From Clostridia bacterium (GTDB lineage Bacteria; Bacillota; Clostridia; Christensenellales; Borkfalkiaceae): a stretch of DNA of 64,000 nt. Positions 25,375 through 32,608 of this stretch are shown one piece after another. Numbering within the stretch: the stretch's first letter is position 1; each line of letters begins with the position of its first letter. Where the stretch lies: assembly GCA_017463425.1 (NCBI GenBank), contig JAFTPE010000010.1:24898-88897 (forward strand), read 5' to 3'. Made by a program: the position numbers and the translations under genes. The notes under the pieces are model-generated. The model worked only from the letters and a program-made list of their open reading frames with translations, made no database searches and was not told where the DNA came from.

Positions 25375-25501
25375 GATATCTCCTCCTGTCCGCGCAGGAT
25401 TGTTTTTTAAACGTTTTTTCGCTCGAACCCGTAAAAAATTCTTGCTTTTTTACCCCCTCACAATGGAAAGTACACGAAAAAAACCGTTCGCCTGCGGAAC
25501 G

Positions 25502-25546
25502 TTAAAAAATACAACCGCGACTTTTTTCACCCAAAAGCCACGGTTT
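25502..25546 (-). terminator. Terminator-like hairpin inside the greA leader
   Basis: On the minus strand AACCGTGGCTTTT and AAAAGTCGCGGTT pair with mismatches, and are followed by TATTTTTTAAC. It lies about 130 bases before the greA start and downstream of the only promoter seen, so it may attenuate greA-lysS or release a short RNA. Confidence 0.55.
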
Positions 25547-25563
25547 TTTCTTTCATTATCTTT

Positions 25564-25592
25564 ATTATAGCTCATTTTTCCGCATTTGTCAA
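25564..25592 (-). promoter_or_regulatory. Promoter of greA-lysS
   Basis: Minus strand TTGACA (25592-25587), 17-base spacer, TATAAT (25569-25564). The remaining part of the 25375-25679 gap is leader sequence and the short 3' region of the aminotransferase gene. Confidence 0.88.
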
Positions 25593-25679
25593 TGATTTTT
25601 AAAAGTTTTCAAAAGAATTTCATCTTTTCCAGACGTTTTTGATACGGTTGTTGGCTCGAAAAACGCGGTTTTTTGATTT

Positions 25680-26849
25680 TTATTTGATTTTTTCCAAAAA
25701 TTTTGACATGCGGTCAAACGCCTCGGATAACGCGTTCATGCTCGTTGCATACGAAATTCGGACGTTGTTTTCACCAAAATTTCCAAACGCATTCCCCGGC
25801 ACAACCGCCACTTTTTCTTGTTTTAACAATCCGCCTGCAAAATGTTCACCGTCCAAACCCGTTTCCAAAACGGAGGGGAATGCATAAAACGCGCCCTGTG
25901 GCTCGAAACAAGAAAGCCCGATTTCGCGCAAGGAATGTAACACGAATTTACGGCGTTTGTCGTAAGAATCGCGCATTTCCGCAACCGTTGCAAAATTATC
26001 TGTAAACCCGTCTTTCAACGCCTCGATTGCCGCATATTGCGACATAATCGGCGCGCACATAATGCCGTATTGATGAATTTTAAACATAGCCTCGTCGATT
26101 TCAGCAGGCGCGCAAACGTACCCCATACGCCAACCCGTCATTGCAAACGCTTTGGAAAAACCGCTGATATAAATCGTGCGTTCTTTCATACCCGGCAACG
26201 ACGCAATCGACGCGTGTTGTTTTCCATACGTCAATTCGGCGTAAATCTCGTCGGTAATCACCAACAAATCGTGGCGAATAATCACCTCTGCAATCTCTTC
26301 CAACTGCTCTTTCGTCATAATCGCGCCCGTGGGGTTGTTGGGATAAGTGAGAATAATCGCCTTGGTTTTGGACGTAATTGCCTTTTCCAAATATGCAGGC
26401 TTTAAAACGAAATTATCCTCCTCCAAACATTCCACGTGTACGGGCTTGCCGTCCGACATTGCCACAAGCGGCGAATAGGACACGTACGCAGGGTCGGGAA
26501 TCAGCACTTCGTCGCCCGATTCCACGCACGCGCGCAAAGCAAGGTCAATCGCCTCGCTGCCACCGACGGTAACGAGGATATGCTTGGGGTCGTATTCCAA
26601 ATGGAACCGCTCGTTTAAATAACGGGAAATCAGCTCTAACAAAGCAGGCAAACCGCGATTGCCCGTATATTGCGTATACCCCCGTTGCAAGGACGTAATC
26701 GCCGCCTGACGCACTTTCCAAGGCGTAACGAAATCCGGCTCGCCCACGCCAAGGGAAATCGCGCCTTCCGTTTCCCGAACGATATCGAAAAATTTCCGAA
26801 TCCCGCTGGGTTGAATGAGTTTGGTTTTTGTATTGACAAAATCACGCAT
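25680..26849 (-). CDS. Class I/II aminotransferase (AlaT/AspC-like)
   Basis: 389 residues, PLP fold type I. Visible are ISLGVGEPDF near residue 35, LTYPNNPTGA near 165, ITDEIYAELTYG and the PLP lysine in YISGFSKAFAMTGWRMGYV near residue 233, and an Arg in NVRISYA near the C-terminus that binds the substrate carboxylate. It should transfer amino groups between alanine, aspartate or aromatic amino acids and 2-oxoglutarate. It follows an AsnC/Lrp regulator by 14 bases, as in the alaR-alaT pair of Bacillus, which favours alanine transamination, but this is inference. Confidence 0.9.
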   Translation of the reverse strand: MRDFVNTKTKLIQPSGIRKFFDIVRETEGAISLGVGEPDFVTPWKVRQAAITSLQRGYTQYTGNRGLPALLELISRYLNERFHLEYDPKHILVTVGGSEAIDLALRACVESGDEVLIPDPAYVSYSPLVAMSDGKPVHVECLEEDNFVLKPAYLEKAITSKTKAIILTYPNNPTGAIMTKEQLEEIAEVIIRHDLLVITDEIYAELTYGKQHASIASLPGMKERTIYISGFSKAFAMTGWRMGYVCAPAEIDEAMFKIHQYGIMCAPIMSQYAAIEALKDGFTDNFATVAEMRDSYDKRRKFVLHSLREIGLSCFEPQGAFYAFPSVLETGLDGEHFAGGLLKQEKVAVVPGNAFGNFGENNVRISYATSMNALSEAFDRMSKFLEKIK

Positions 26850-26863
26850 AGTCGTGTTTTCCT

Positions 26864-27355
26864 TTACGCCTGAACGGACAATCTGTAATCTGCGTCTTCC
26901 TTTTCCGTAAGCACGCCTTCAATCTTGTATTTTTTCAAGATAAAATGCGTAGCCGTGGAAATAACGCCGTCAAAAGTGGAGATACGCTCGGATACGAACC
27001 GCGCTACTTTTTGCAACGTGGCGTCCTCAATAAACACCGCCAAATCGTACGCGCCGCTCATCAAATACACGGCTTTCACCTCAGGGAACGCCGCGATTTG
27101 TTTGGCTATACCGTCAAACCCTTCCTTTTTCTTGGGGCTTACCTTCACCTCAATCAACGCCTCCACCAACGATTCGTCCGCTTTTTCGCTGTTGACGATT
27201 GCCGTATATTTCACCAAAACGCCATTCTTTTCCATTGCGGCGATACAATTTTTCACCTGTTCTTCTTCCACAGACAGCATAGCGGCTATCTTTTTCGCGC
27301 TCATACGCGCGTCTTCCGCCAAAATGTTTAAGATGTCTTTTTCCAAAACGGTCAT
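26864..27355 (-). CDS. Lrp/AsnC family regulator
   Basis: 163 residues. An N-terminal winged HTH (DILNILAEDARMSAKKIAAMLSVEEEQVKNCIAAMEKNGVLVKYTAIV) is followed by an AsnC-type RAM domain (VEALIEVKVSPKKKEGFDGIAKQIAAFPEVKAVYLMSGAYDLAVFIEDATLQKVARFVSERI) that binds amino acids and oligomerises. It sits directly before the aminotransferase gene, and probably controls it in response to an amino acid such as alanine. GGAGAA precedes the ATG. Confidence 0.9.
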   Translation of the reverse strand: MTVLEKDILNILAEDARMSAKKIAAMLSVEEEQVKNCIAAMEKNGVLVKYTAIVNSEKADESLVEALIEVKVSPKKKEGFDGIAKQIAAFPEVKAVYLMSGAYDLAVFIEDATLQKVARFVSERISTFDGVISTATHFILKKYKIEGVLTEKEDADYRLSVQA

Positions 27356-27396
27356 AGGGGGTGTTCTCCTTGTTTGTAATTCTTTCTTAAATTATA

Positions 27397-27651
27397 TTAG
27401 TAAATATTTTCTAAAAACAGTTGGTCGTATTCTAACGATTCCACAAAATCCCGCGCAGGGAATTTTACGTGATTGAACTTCGCAAAATTAAAAATATGCG
27501 TTTTCGTCAATACGGGCGTGGGAATATCAAGCGCTTGACAAATCTCCGTCAAATACTCGAAAAAATGCGAATACGTCAATTTTTCGGGATTTTCGTAAAC
27601 GTATTGCTTTTTAATATGACCGTCCGTCATCAGCTTTGCCCAAATCCGCAT
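27397..27651 (-). CDS. Small unknown protein, probably conserved
   Basis: 84 residues from MRIWAKLMTDGHIKKQYVYENP to YDQLFLENIY. I recall short Clostridia proteins that begin MRIWAKL but know no function. It is soluble and partly helical. The start at 27651 is set by AGGCGGAG four bases upstream and by a promoter whose expected transcript start is near 27677; longer readings to 27684 or 27729 would begin at or before the -10 box. It is followed after 41 bases by the AsnC-type regulator gene. Confidence 0.7.
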   Translation of the reverse strand: MRIWAKLMTDGHIKKQYVYENPEKLTYSHFFEYLTEICQALDIPTPVLTKTHIFNFAKFNHVKFPARDFVESLEYDQLFLENIY

Positions 27652-27685
27652 TATCTCCGCCTCTGAAAATAGATTTATACGCATT

Positions 27686-27714
27686 ATTATACACGCTTTG
27701 CAAAAAAAAGTAAA
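27686..27714 (-). promoter_or_regulatory. Promoter of the small gene and possibly the AsnC-aminotransferase genes
   Basis: Minus strand TTTACT (27714-27709), 17-base spacer, TATAAT (27691-27686). Confidence 0.7.
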
Positions 27715-27872
27715 CCGTTTGCGCCTCAATTTATCATATTTTTCCTCGACGGCGAATAGAGTATTTTGTCCTTGTTTTTACGTCGGTTTCCGTTTTTACA
27801 AAATTGGACAAAAACGTTAAACCTTCTACAAATTTTGTCAAGGGATTCGTGCTACAATCGGAGGTGAAAAAT

Positions 27873-28673
27873 ATGTTCGTCTGTTTTCGCGCAAAACGCT
27901 TTTTTTTCGGACTCTCGTTCGTCTGCGTTATGCTTGCGCTGTTCGTTTTTATGCTGTCCTCCATTTCCGTTGCAGTAGGCAAAAAAACCGAACAAAACGG
28001 CGAAACGACGGGGGCAGGTATGAGTTCAACCCGTTCGCTGCCTATTTATTCCGTCGATACCAAAGAGAAAAAAATTGCCATCAGTTTCGATTGCGCTTGG
28101 GGGGTGGACCATACCCAACAACTCTTAGACGTAATGGAACAAAACGACGTGCGTTGCACCTTTTTCGCCGTTCAATTTTGGGTGGAAAAATATCCCGAAT
28201 ACGTGGAAAAAATTGTCGAAGCGGGACATGAAATGGGTACGCACAGCCGCACCCATTCGTATATGAGCAAACTTACCGAAACGGAAATCAAAGACGAATT
28301 ATCCACTTCACGCGCGGCAATCGAAAAAATCACGGGGAAAAAAGTAACGCTGTTTCGCCCGCCTTACGGCGATTACGACAATCTGTTGATTGACACCTGC
28401 AATGAAATGGGTTTGTATCCCATTCAATGGGACGTGGATTCGTTAGATTGGAAAAATTTATCGGCAACGGAAATTGCAATGCGCGTGGTCAACGCCGCCA
28501 AAAACGGCTCGATTATCCTTTGCCATAACAACGGTTTACACACCGCAGAATCTTTACCGATTATCTTTTCCACGCTGAAAAATCGCGGATTTGAATTTGT
28601 GCCTATCAGCGAATTGATTTATACGGAAAATTACACGATTGATTCGACGGGGAAACAAAAAGCAAATACGTAA
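27873..28673 (+). CDS. Polysaccharide deacetylase, PdaB-like (carbohydrate esterase 4)
   Basis: 266 residues. An N-terminal membrane segment (FFFGLSFVCVMLALFVFMLSS) anchors an external NodB domain with motif 1 KIAISFDCAWG, motif 2 HSRTH, motif 3 RPPYGDYD and the late motif ILCHNN. SFDxAWG instead of FDDGP is typical of the PdaB clade needed late in sporulation, where N-acetyl groups are removed from peptidoglycan. The ATG at 27873 follows GGAGGTGA. A copy of the dispersed element encodes GAGMSS in the linker between membrane span and domain. The promoter is not evident and could use a sporulation sigma factor. Confidence 0.88.
   Translation: MFVCFRAKRFFFGLSFVCVMLALFVFMLSSISVAVGKKTEQNGETTGAGMSSTRSLPIYSVDTKEKKIAISFDCAWGVDHTQQLLDVMEQNDVRCTFFAVQFWVEKYPEYVEKIVEAGHEMGTHSRTHSYMSKLTETEIKDELSTSRAAIEKITGKKVTLFRPPYGDYDNLLIDTCNEMGLYPIQWDVDSLDWKNLSATEIAMRVVNAAKNGSIILCHNNGLHTAESLPIIFSTLKNRGFEFVPISELIYTENYTIDSTGKQKANT
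28011..28030 (+). repeat. Dispersed element copy, GGGGCAGGTATGAGTTCAAC
   Basis: Inside the deacetylase gene, in its linker, read as GAGMSST. Confidence 0.7.
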
Positions 28674-28717
28674 AAAAATAAAATATTACAATACATATCA
28701 AACTTCGGAGGTTATCT

Positions 28718-29419
28718 ATGAACTACGTTACGGAAAAAAACAACAAAGTCTACGTTTTAGGCGAAATCGTCAGCGACGCCACGTTTTCACACGAGGTGTA
28801 CGGCGAGGGATTTTACGAATTTTTCGTCCGCGTCATGCGCCTTTCAGGGCAAGCGGATATCTTACCCATTACCCTTTCAGAACGCCTAATTCAAGGCGGT
28901 ATGCTGGGCAAAGGCAAAACCATTTGCGCGCTCGGTCAATTTCGCAGTTATAACAAAATCGAAAACGGAAAATCCCGTTTGATGCTGACGGTGTTCGTTC
29001 GCGAACTGTTGGACGAATTGCCCGATAAAAACCCCAACAGCATCCTGCTTAGCGGTTATATTTGCAAACCGCCCGTCTATCGCACGACTCCGTTCAATCG
29101 GGAAATTGCAGACGTATTGATTGCCGTCAATCGCGCGTACAACAAATCCGATTATATCCCCTGTATCGCTTGGGGCAGAAACGCGCGGTTTGTCAAAAAT
29201 CTCGCCGTAGGGGACAGAATTGCCATTTCCGGCAGAATTCAGAGCCGTGAATATCAGAAAAAGCTGTCGGAAACGGAAATCCGCACTATGACAGCGTACG
29301 AAGTGTCCGTTTCAAAATTGGCGGCGTTCGACGCAGGCGAAGATTTTGATATCGACAGCGAATTCGATTTGTACACCCTGCAAAACAAACCTCTTGACAG
29401 CTTGGCGGCGGAATATTAA
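28718..29419 (+). CDS. Single-stranded DNA-binding protein-like, two OB folds
   Basis: 233 residues. Two SSB-like OB segments are visible: residues about 8-95 (NKVYVLGEIVSDATFSHEVYGEGFYEFFVRVMR...GKGKTICALGQFRSY) and about 105-200 (SILLSGYICKPPVYRTTPFNREIADVLIAVNRAY...YIPCIAWGRNARFVKNLAVGDRIAISGRIQSREY). The second is the better match to SSB. An acidic tail (DAGEDFDIDSEFD) follows but lacks the DDDIPF tip. This double-OB form is known in Clostridia beside the normal Ssb, and a role in DNA repair or competence is possible but unproved. CGGAGGT precedes the ATG. Confidence 0.8.
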   Translation: MNYVTEKNNKVYVLGEIVSDATFSHEVYGEGFYEFFVRVMRLSGQADILPITLSERLIQGGMLGKGKTICALGQFRSYNKIENGKSRLMLTVFVRELLDELPDKNPNSILLSGYICKPPVYRTTPFNREIADVLIAVNRAYNKSDYIPCIAWGRNARFVKNLAVGDRIAISGRIQSREYQKKLSETEIRTMTAYEVSVSKLAAFDAGEDFDIDSEFDLYTLQNKPLDSLAAEY

Positions 29420-29439
29420 AATTGCAGATTGATTTTTGG

Positions 29440-29474
29440 TTGCGTTCCTTACCAACGGGAGCGCAATTTTTTTA
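29440..29474 (+). terminator. Terminator after the SSB-like gene
   Basis: TTGCGTTCC / GGAGCGCAA stem with one wobble and a T7 run. Confidence 0.8.
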
Positions 29475-29485
29475 CGCCGTGGCTG

Positions 29486-29514
29486 TTGACAAATAAACAA
29501 AAAAATGTTATGCT
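29486..29514 (+). promoter_or_regulatory. Promoter of the Cas4-like nuclease gene
   Basis: TTGACA (29486-29491), 17-base spacer, TATGCT (29509-29514). Confidence 0.8.
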
Positions 29515-29576
29515 GAATACACAGCGTTTTTCGTATCGTTACTAAAAAAACGCAAATACTACATTAGGAGTTTCCT

Positions 29577-30338
29577 ATGCCTATTTCCAAAACGGATTTT
29601 GTCCGTGGTTTACAATGTGAAAAAATGCTGTGGTTGGACGCGCATTGTCCCCACCTTCGGATCATTCCGCCCGAAGTGCAGGCTCGCCTTGATAAAGGCA
29701 ACGAATTTGGGGACAAAGCAATGGGCATTTTTGGCGAGTTCGTCGAAACCACCTCTTTTAAAGAGGACGGACGATTGAACTATTCGGCAATGCTCGCAAA
29801 AACCCAAGCGTTGTTAGCCTCTGGCGAAAACGTCATTTGCGAAGCCGCGTTTTCGTGGTACGGCAATTATTGCGCCGTTGATATTTTGAGAAAAGAGGGG
29901 GACGGGTACGCGCTGTACGAAGTGAAAAATTCGCCGATTCCAGCCAAACAATTTATCGTGGATTTGGGGTTTCAACGCCTAATTTTAAGAAAATGCGGCG
30001 TGCCGTTAATCACTTCAAAATTGATCCTTTCCGACGAGATAACCGAGGAAAAAAACCCTTTGTCAAACTCTGCCGAAAATGAAAAACAAGTGGAGCAGGG
30101 TTGCGTTGAACGCATTGAAAAGGACGGAATCCGCTTTAAAATCGTAGACGTGGACAAGGCGGCAAAATTGATGGAACGAACGGTGGAAAAACATATTTTT
30201 GCGTTTGGGAAATTAAAACGCAAAGACGCGGCTTGTCCTATCGTCGGGGTCGGAGCGCATTGCGAAACCCCCTACCCTTGTTGGTATATACAACATTGCA
30301 AAGCGCAAATGCAAACAAATACATCAAACATTGAGTAA
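29577..30338 (+). CDS. Orphan Cas4-like PD-(D/E)XK nuclease with a likely Fe-S cluster
   Basis: 253 residues. It begins ISKTDFVRGLQCEKMLWLDAH, like the nuclease part of DUF2779 proteins. The nuclease core has E of ICEAAFSW, D of AVDILRK and EVK of LYEVKNSP (about residues 88-120). One Cys near residue 16 (GLQC) and three in HCETPYPCWYIQHC at the C-terminus are placed as the four ligands of a Cas4/AddB-type [4Fe-4S] cluster. DUF2779 proteins are longer, with an RNase H-like part that is absent here. No CRISPR or cas genes are near. It probably cuts DNA ends; the partner is unknown. A dispersed element copy encodes EQGCVE at 30092. Confidence 0.75.
   Translation: MPISKTDFVRGLQCEKMLWLDAHCPHLRIIPPEVQARLDKGNEFGDKAMGIFGEFVETTSFKEDGRLNYSAMLAKTQALLASGENVICEAAFSWYGNYCAVDILRKEGDGYALYEVKNSPIPAKQFIVDLGFQRLILRKCGVPLITSKLILSDEITEEKNPLSNSAENEKQVEQGCVERIEKDGIRFKIVDVDKAAKLMERTVEKHIFAFGKLKRKDAACPIVGVGAHCETPYPCWYIQHCKAQMQTNTSNIE
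30092..30110 (+). repeat. Dispersed element copy, GGAGCAGGGTTGCGTTGAA
   Basis: Inside the Cas4-like gene; same subtype as 3259 and 48052. Confidence 0.55.
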
Positions 30339-30401
30339 AACCCAAGCGTCGGTTGTTTAATAACGTGTAAAACTTTTTCTGCGCTTGGGAAGGAGGCGGA
30401 T

Positions 30402-31007
30402 ATGCAAGACGACGGTATCGCGTTATATCGCCGTTTCCTAAGCGGCGACGAGGGGGGATTGGAACAACTGATTTCCCTTTATCAACGCGGCTTGCTCCGT
30501 TTCATTTACGGGTACGTTCACGACGTTTTTTTAGCGGAAGATATTTTGACGGACGTGTTTTTCACCTTATATTATAAACGCCCGTTTAAAGAAACGGACA
30601 ACGCCACGTTTAAAACGTATCTTTATAAAATTGCCCGAAACAAAGCCTTAAACGCCGTTAAAAAACGCAACCGAAGAAAGGAAATCTCGTTGGAAGCGTT
30701 GACGGAAAAAGGCGAAAACGCCGCTATGGAACAAGAGGCGCAGGCAATTTTATACGGCGAATCGCCTACGCCGCACACCTCTTTGGAACAAACCGAACGC
30801 AACGTAAAAATATACACGGCGTTAAAACGGCTTAGGGAAGAATACCGTGAAACGCTGATTTTGCGTTATTTTGACGATTTATCCCCTAAGCAAATTTCCA
30901 AAATCACGGGCAGAAACATAAAACAGGTGTACAACCTGTTAACGCGAGGCAAAATCGCGCTCAAACAAGAATTGACAGCCGAGGGTATTTCTTATGAAGA
31001 CATCTAA
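30402..31007 (+). CDS. RNA polymerase sigma factor, ECF type
   Basis: 201 residues. Region 2 (LISLYQRGLLRFIYGYVHDVFLAEDILTDVFFTLYYKRP, residues about 22-65) and region 4 (LKRLREEYRETLILRYFDDLSPKQISKITGRNIKQVYNLLTRGKIALKQEL, about 145-195) are joined by a linker of about 60 residues. It directs RNA polymerase to a small regulon. AAGGAGG precedes the ATG. The next gene overlaps its end by 14 bases and encodes a small membrane protein, the usual place for an anti-sigma factor. Confidence 0.92.
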   Translation: MQDDGIALYRRFLSGDEGGLEQLISLYQRGLLRFIYGYVHDVFLAEDILTDVFFTLYYKRPFKETDNATFKTYLYKIARNKALNAVKKRNRRKEISLEALTEKGENAAMEQEAQAILYGESPTPHTSLEQTERNVKIYTALKRLREEYRETLILRYFDDLSPKQISKITGRNIKQVYNLLTRGKIALKQELTAEGISYEDI

Positions 31008-31305
31008 ACAATTATCACAGCAAGTAATGGAGAAAATTTCGCAACGGGAACACGCGCGGCGTACGTTGAAAGCGCGCGCGTTAAAAACCACCGCGCTTGC
31101 CGCCGTATGCGTCGTTTTGTTGCCTGTTTTTATATATGTTTCCGTTTCGGAAAAACAGACGAAAGACCTGCCTTTGTCTATGCCTTTGGAACAGGACGAC
31201 AACCGTCCTTTCGACGAAAACGACCCTACTGCCCCACAAATGCAAAGCCAACTTTACGATATAAATACAATTTTAATTGAACAAATGAGGATTATAAAAT
31301 TATGA
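30994..31305 (+). CDS. Small membrane protein, putative anti-sigma factor
   Basis: 103 residues. A basic cytoplasmic N-terminus of about 33 residues (KTSKQLSQQVMEKISQREHARRTLKARALK), one membrane span (TTALAAVCVVLLPVFIYVSVS) and an acidic outer tail. It overlaps the sigma gene by 14 bases and the following XRE gene by 4, so the three are translated together. It has no recognisable anti-sigma domain or HCC zinc motif; the role is inferred from position and layout only. Confidence 0.7.
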   Translation: MKTSKQLSQQVMEKISQREHARRTLKARALKTTALAAVCVVLLPVFIYVSVSEKQTKDLPLSMPLEQDDNRPFDENDPTAPQMQSQLYDINTILIEQMRIIKL

Positions 31306-31511
31306 AGATTTTCGGTGAACGAGTCAAAGAATGTTTGAAAGAAAAGAATATCACGCAAAAAGAATTTGCGCGCATCTTAAACGTGCAACCGTCTACTTTG
31401 TGCGAATGGCTGAGCGACCATAACGAACCGCCAATGCAAAGCATTGTGGAGATCGCCAAATTGTTAGACGTTTCCACCGATTATTTATTAGGTTTGAAAG
31501 AATACGATTGA
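31302..31511 (+). CDS. Small XRE-family HTH regulator
   Basis: 69 residues, almost entirely one lambda-repressor-like HTH: FGERVKECLKEKNITQKEFARILNVQPSTLCEWLSDHNEPPMQSIVEIAKLLDVSTDYLLGL. It overlaps the putative anti-sigma gene (ATGA) and is followed by a strong terminator, so it ends the sigma operon. Its combination with an ECF sigma factor is uncommon and suggests a second layer of control. Confidence 0.88.
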   Translation: MKIFGERVKECLKEKNITQKEFARILNVQPSTLCEWLSDHNEPPMQSIVEIAKLLDVSTDYLLGLKEYD

Positions 31512-31517
31512 TTTTTG

Positions 31518-31540
31518 CCTCCCGTAAGGGAGGTTTTTTT
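31518..31540 (+). terminator. Terminator of the sigma operon
   Basis: CCTCCC-GTAA-GGGAGG followed by T7. Confidence 0.93.
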
Positions 31541-31617
31541 ATACAACCGTTCTAAACGGCTCGTCCAACGCATACAATAGAACAGAGCTAAAAAAGCAAA
31601 GTGAAGGAGAATTGTTT

Positions 31618-32595
31618 ATGAACGAAGAAATCGAATATGCGGAAATGTTGGAAATTCCCGTTTCTACCGTTAACGTAGTGAAAAAACAACGCCGTCGCAA
31701 ACATAAAAATCCGACGGGCGAACTTCCAAACGCCTCGCGTGTGGCGGAGGCTTTGGCGCAACCCCCTTTAAAAGATTCGGTAATCGCGCAGGTAAATGAC
31801 AAACTCAGCGAAGATCCCCTTGCGCAAACGACGGAAATTACCGCTGACGCGGAATTGTTCGCCGAGGGCGCGAACAGCCAAGGCAGTATCGATTTTGATT
31901 CCGTTCCTGACCGAATTGACACCGTACGCCTGTATTCCCACGACACAAAACGTCGGTTTTGGCAACGCAAATCTGCGCCCACGCAAGATTTTGATTTTGA
32001 ATCGGATTATGAAAACGAGGGGGGCAGGTATGCGTTCACGGATGAAATCCCCCCGTCAAAACCCGTTCGTATCGCGCTTGGAATCGAATTTGCGGCGGCT
32101 TGCGCGTTGTGCGGCGCAATCTTCTTAACCAACGTCTTTATGCCCTCTAGCGCCATCAATACGTTTTTCCGTTCGCTGACGGGCAATGCAACCGCCACGA
32201 CGGACAATCGGACGTACAGCGATTTTTCTCTTTCTGCGGTCATCAGCGATTTATCCGACGCGGAACTCACACTCTCGCCGACGGGAATCCTCTCGTTTAC
32301 CGACGAATGTTGCGTATATCCCGCAGCAGACGGAACGGTGAGTGAACTCGTTCAAAACGCCGACGGCACGTATCGCGTAAAAATTGCGTATTCCGAAAGT
32401 TTCACCGGCGTAATCGGCGGATTGGATTACGTATATTATTCCGTGGGCGAAACGGTGAAAACCAACGTCCCGATTGGATATTCCGAGGGCGAAAACGAAG
32501 TGCAGGTAACCATGTATTCGGACGGCGAGTTGTTGAATTGTTTCCAACTGACGGACGAAAATTGCCTTGCGTGGATCGAACAAACAGAAGAATAA
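31618..32595 (+). CDS. SpoIVFA-like protein (degenerate LytM domain)
   Basis: 325 residues. A long polar cytoplasmic N-terminus (about 165 residues), one membrane span (IALGIEFAAACALCGAIFLTNVFM) and an external C-terminal domain with the pattern of an inactive M23/LytM fold: CCVYPAADGTVSELVQNADGTYRVKIAYSESFTGVIGGLDYVYYSVGETVKTNVPIGYS. It is directly before a SpoIVFB-like protease, as spoIVFA is before spoIVFB in Bacillus, where SpoIVFA holds the protease in check during sporulation. AAGGAGA precedes the ATG. A perfect copy of the dispersed element encodes GGRYAFT in the N-terminal region. Confidence 0.75.
   Translation: MNEEIEYAEMLEIPVSTVNVVKKQRRRKHKNPTGELPNASRVAEALAQPPLKDSVIAQVNDKLSEDPLAQTTEITADAELFAEGANSQGSIDFDSVPDRIDTVRLYSHDTKRRFWQRKSAPTQDFDFESDYENEGGRYAFTDEIPPSKPVRIALGIEFAAACALCGAIFLTNVFMPSSAINTFFRSLTGNATATTDNRTYSDFSLSAVISDLSDAELTLSPTGILSFTDECCVYPAADGTVSELVQNADGTYRVKIAYSESFTGVIGGLDYVYYSVGETVKTNVPIGYSEGENEVQVTMYSDGELLNCFQLTDENCLAWIEQTEE
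32021..32041 (+). repeat. Dispersed element copy, core GGGGCAGGTATGCGTTCACG
   Basis: Inside the SpoIVFA-like gene. It is identical over 21 bases to the copy in rqcH at 47457-47477, but read in another frame (GRYAF here, GAGMRS there). Confidence 0.85.
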
Positions 32596-32608
32596 AGGAT
32601 TTCGACGG

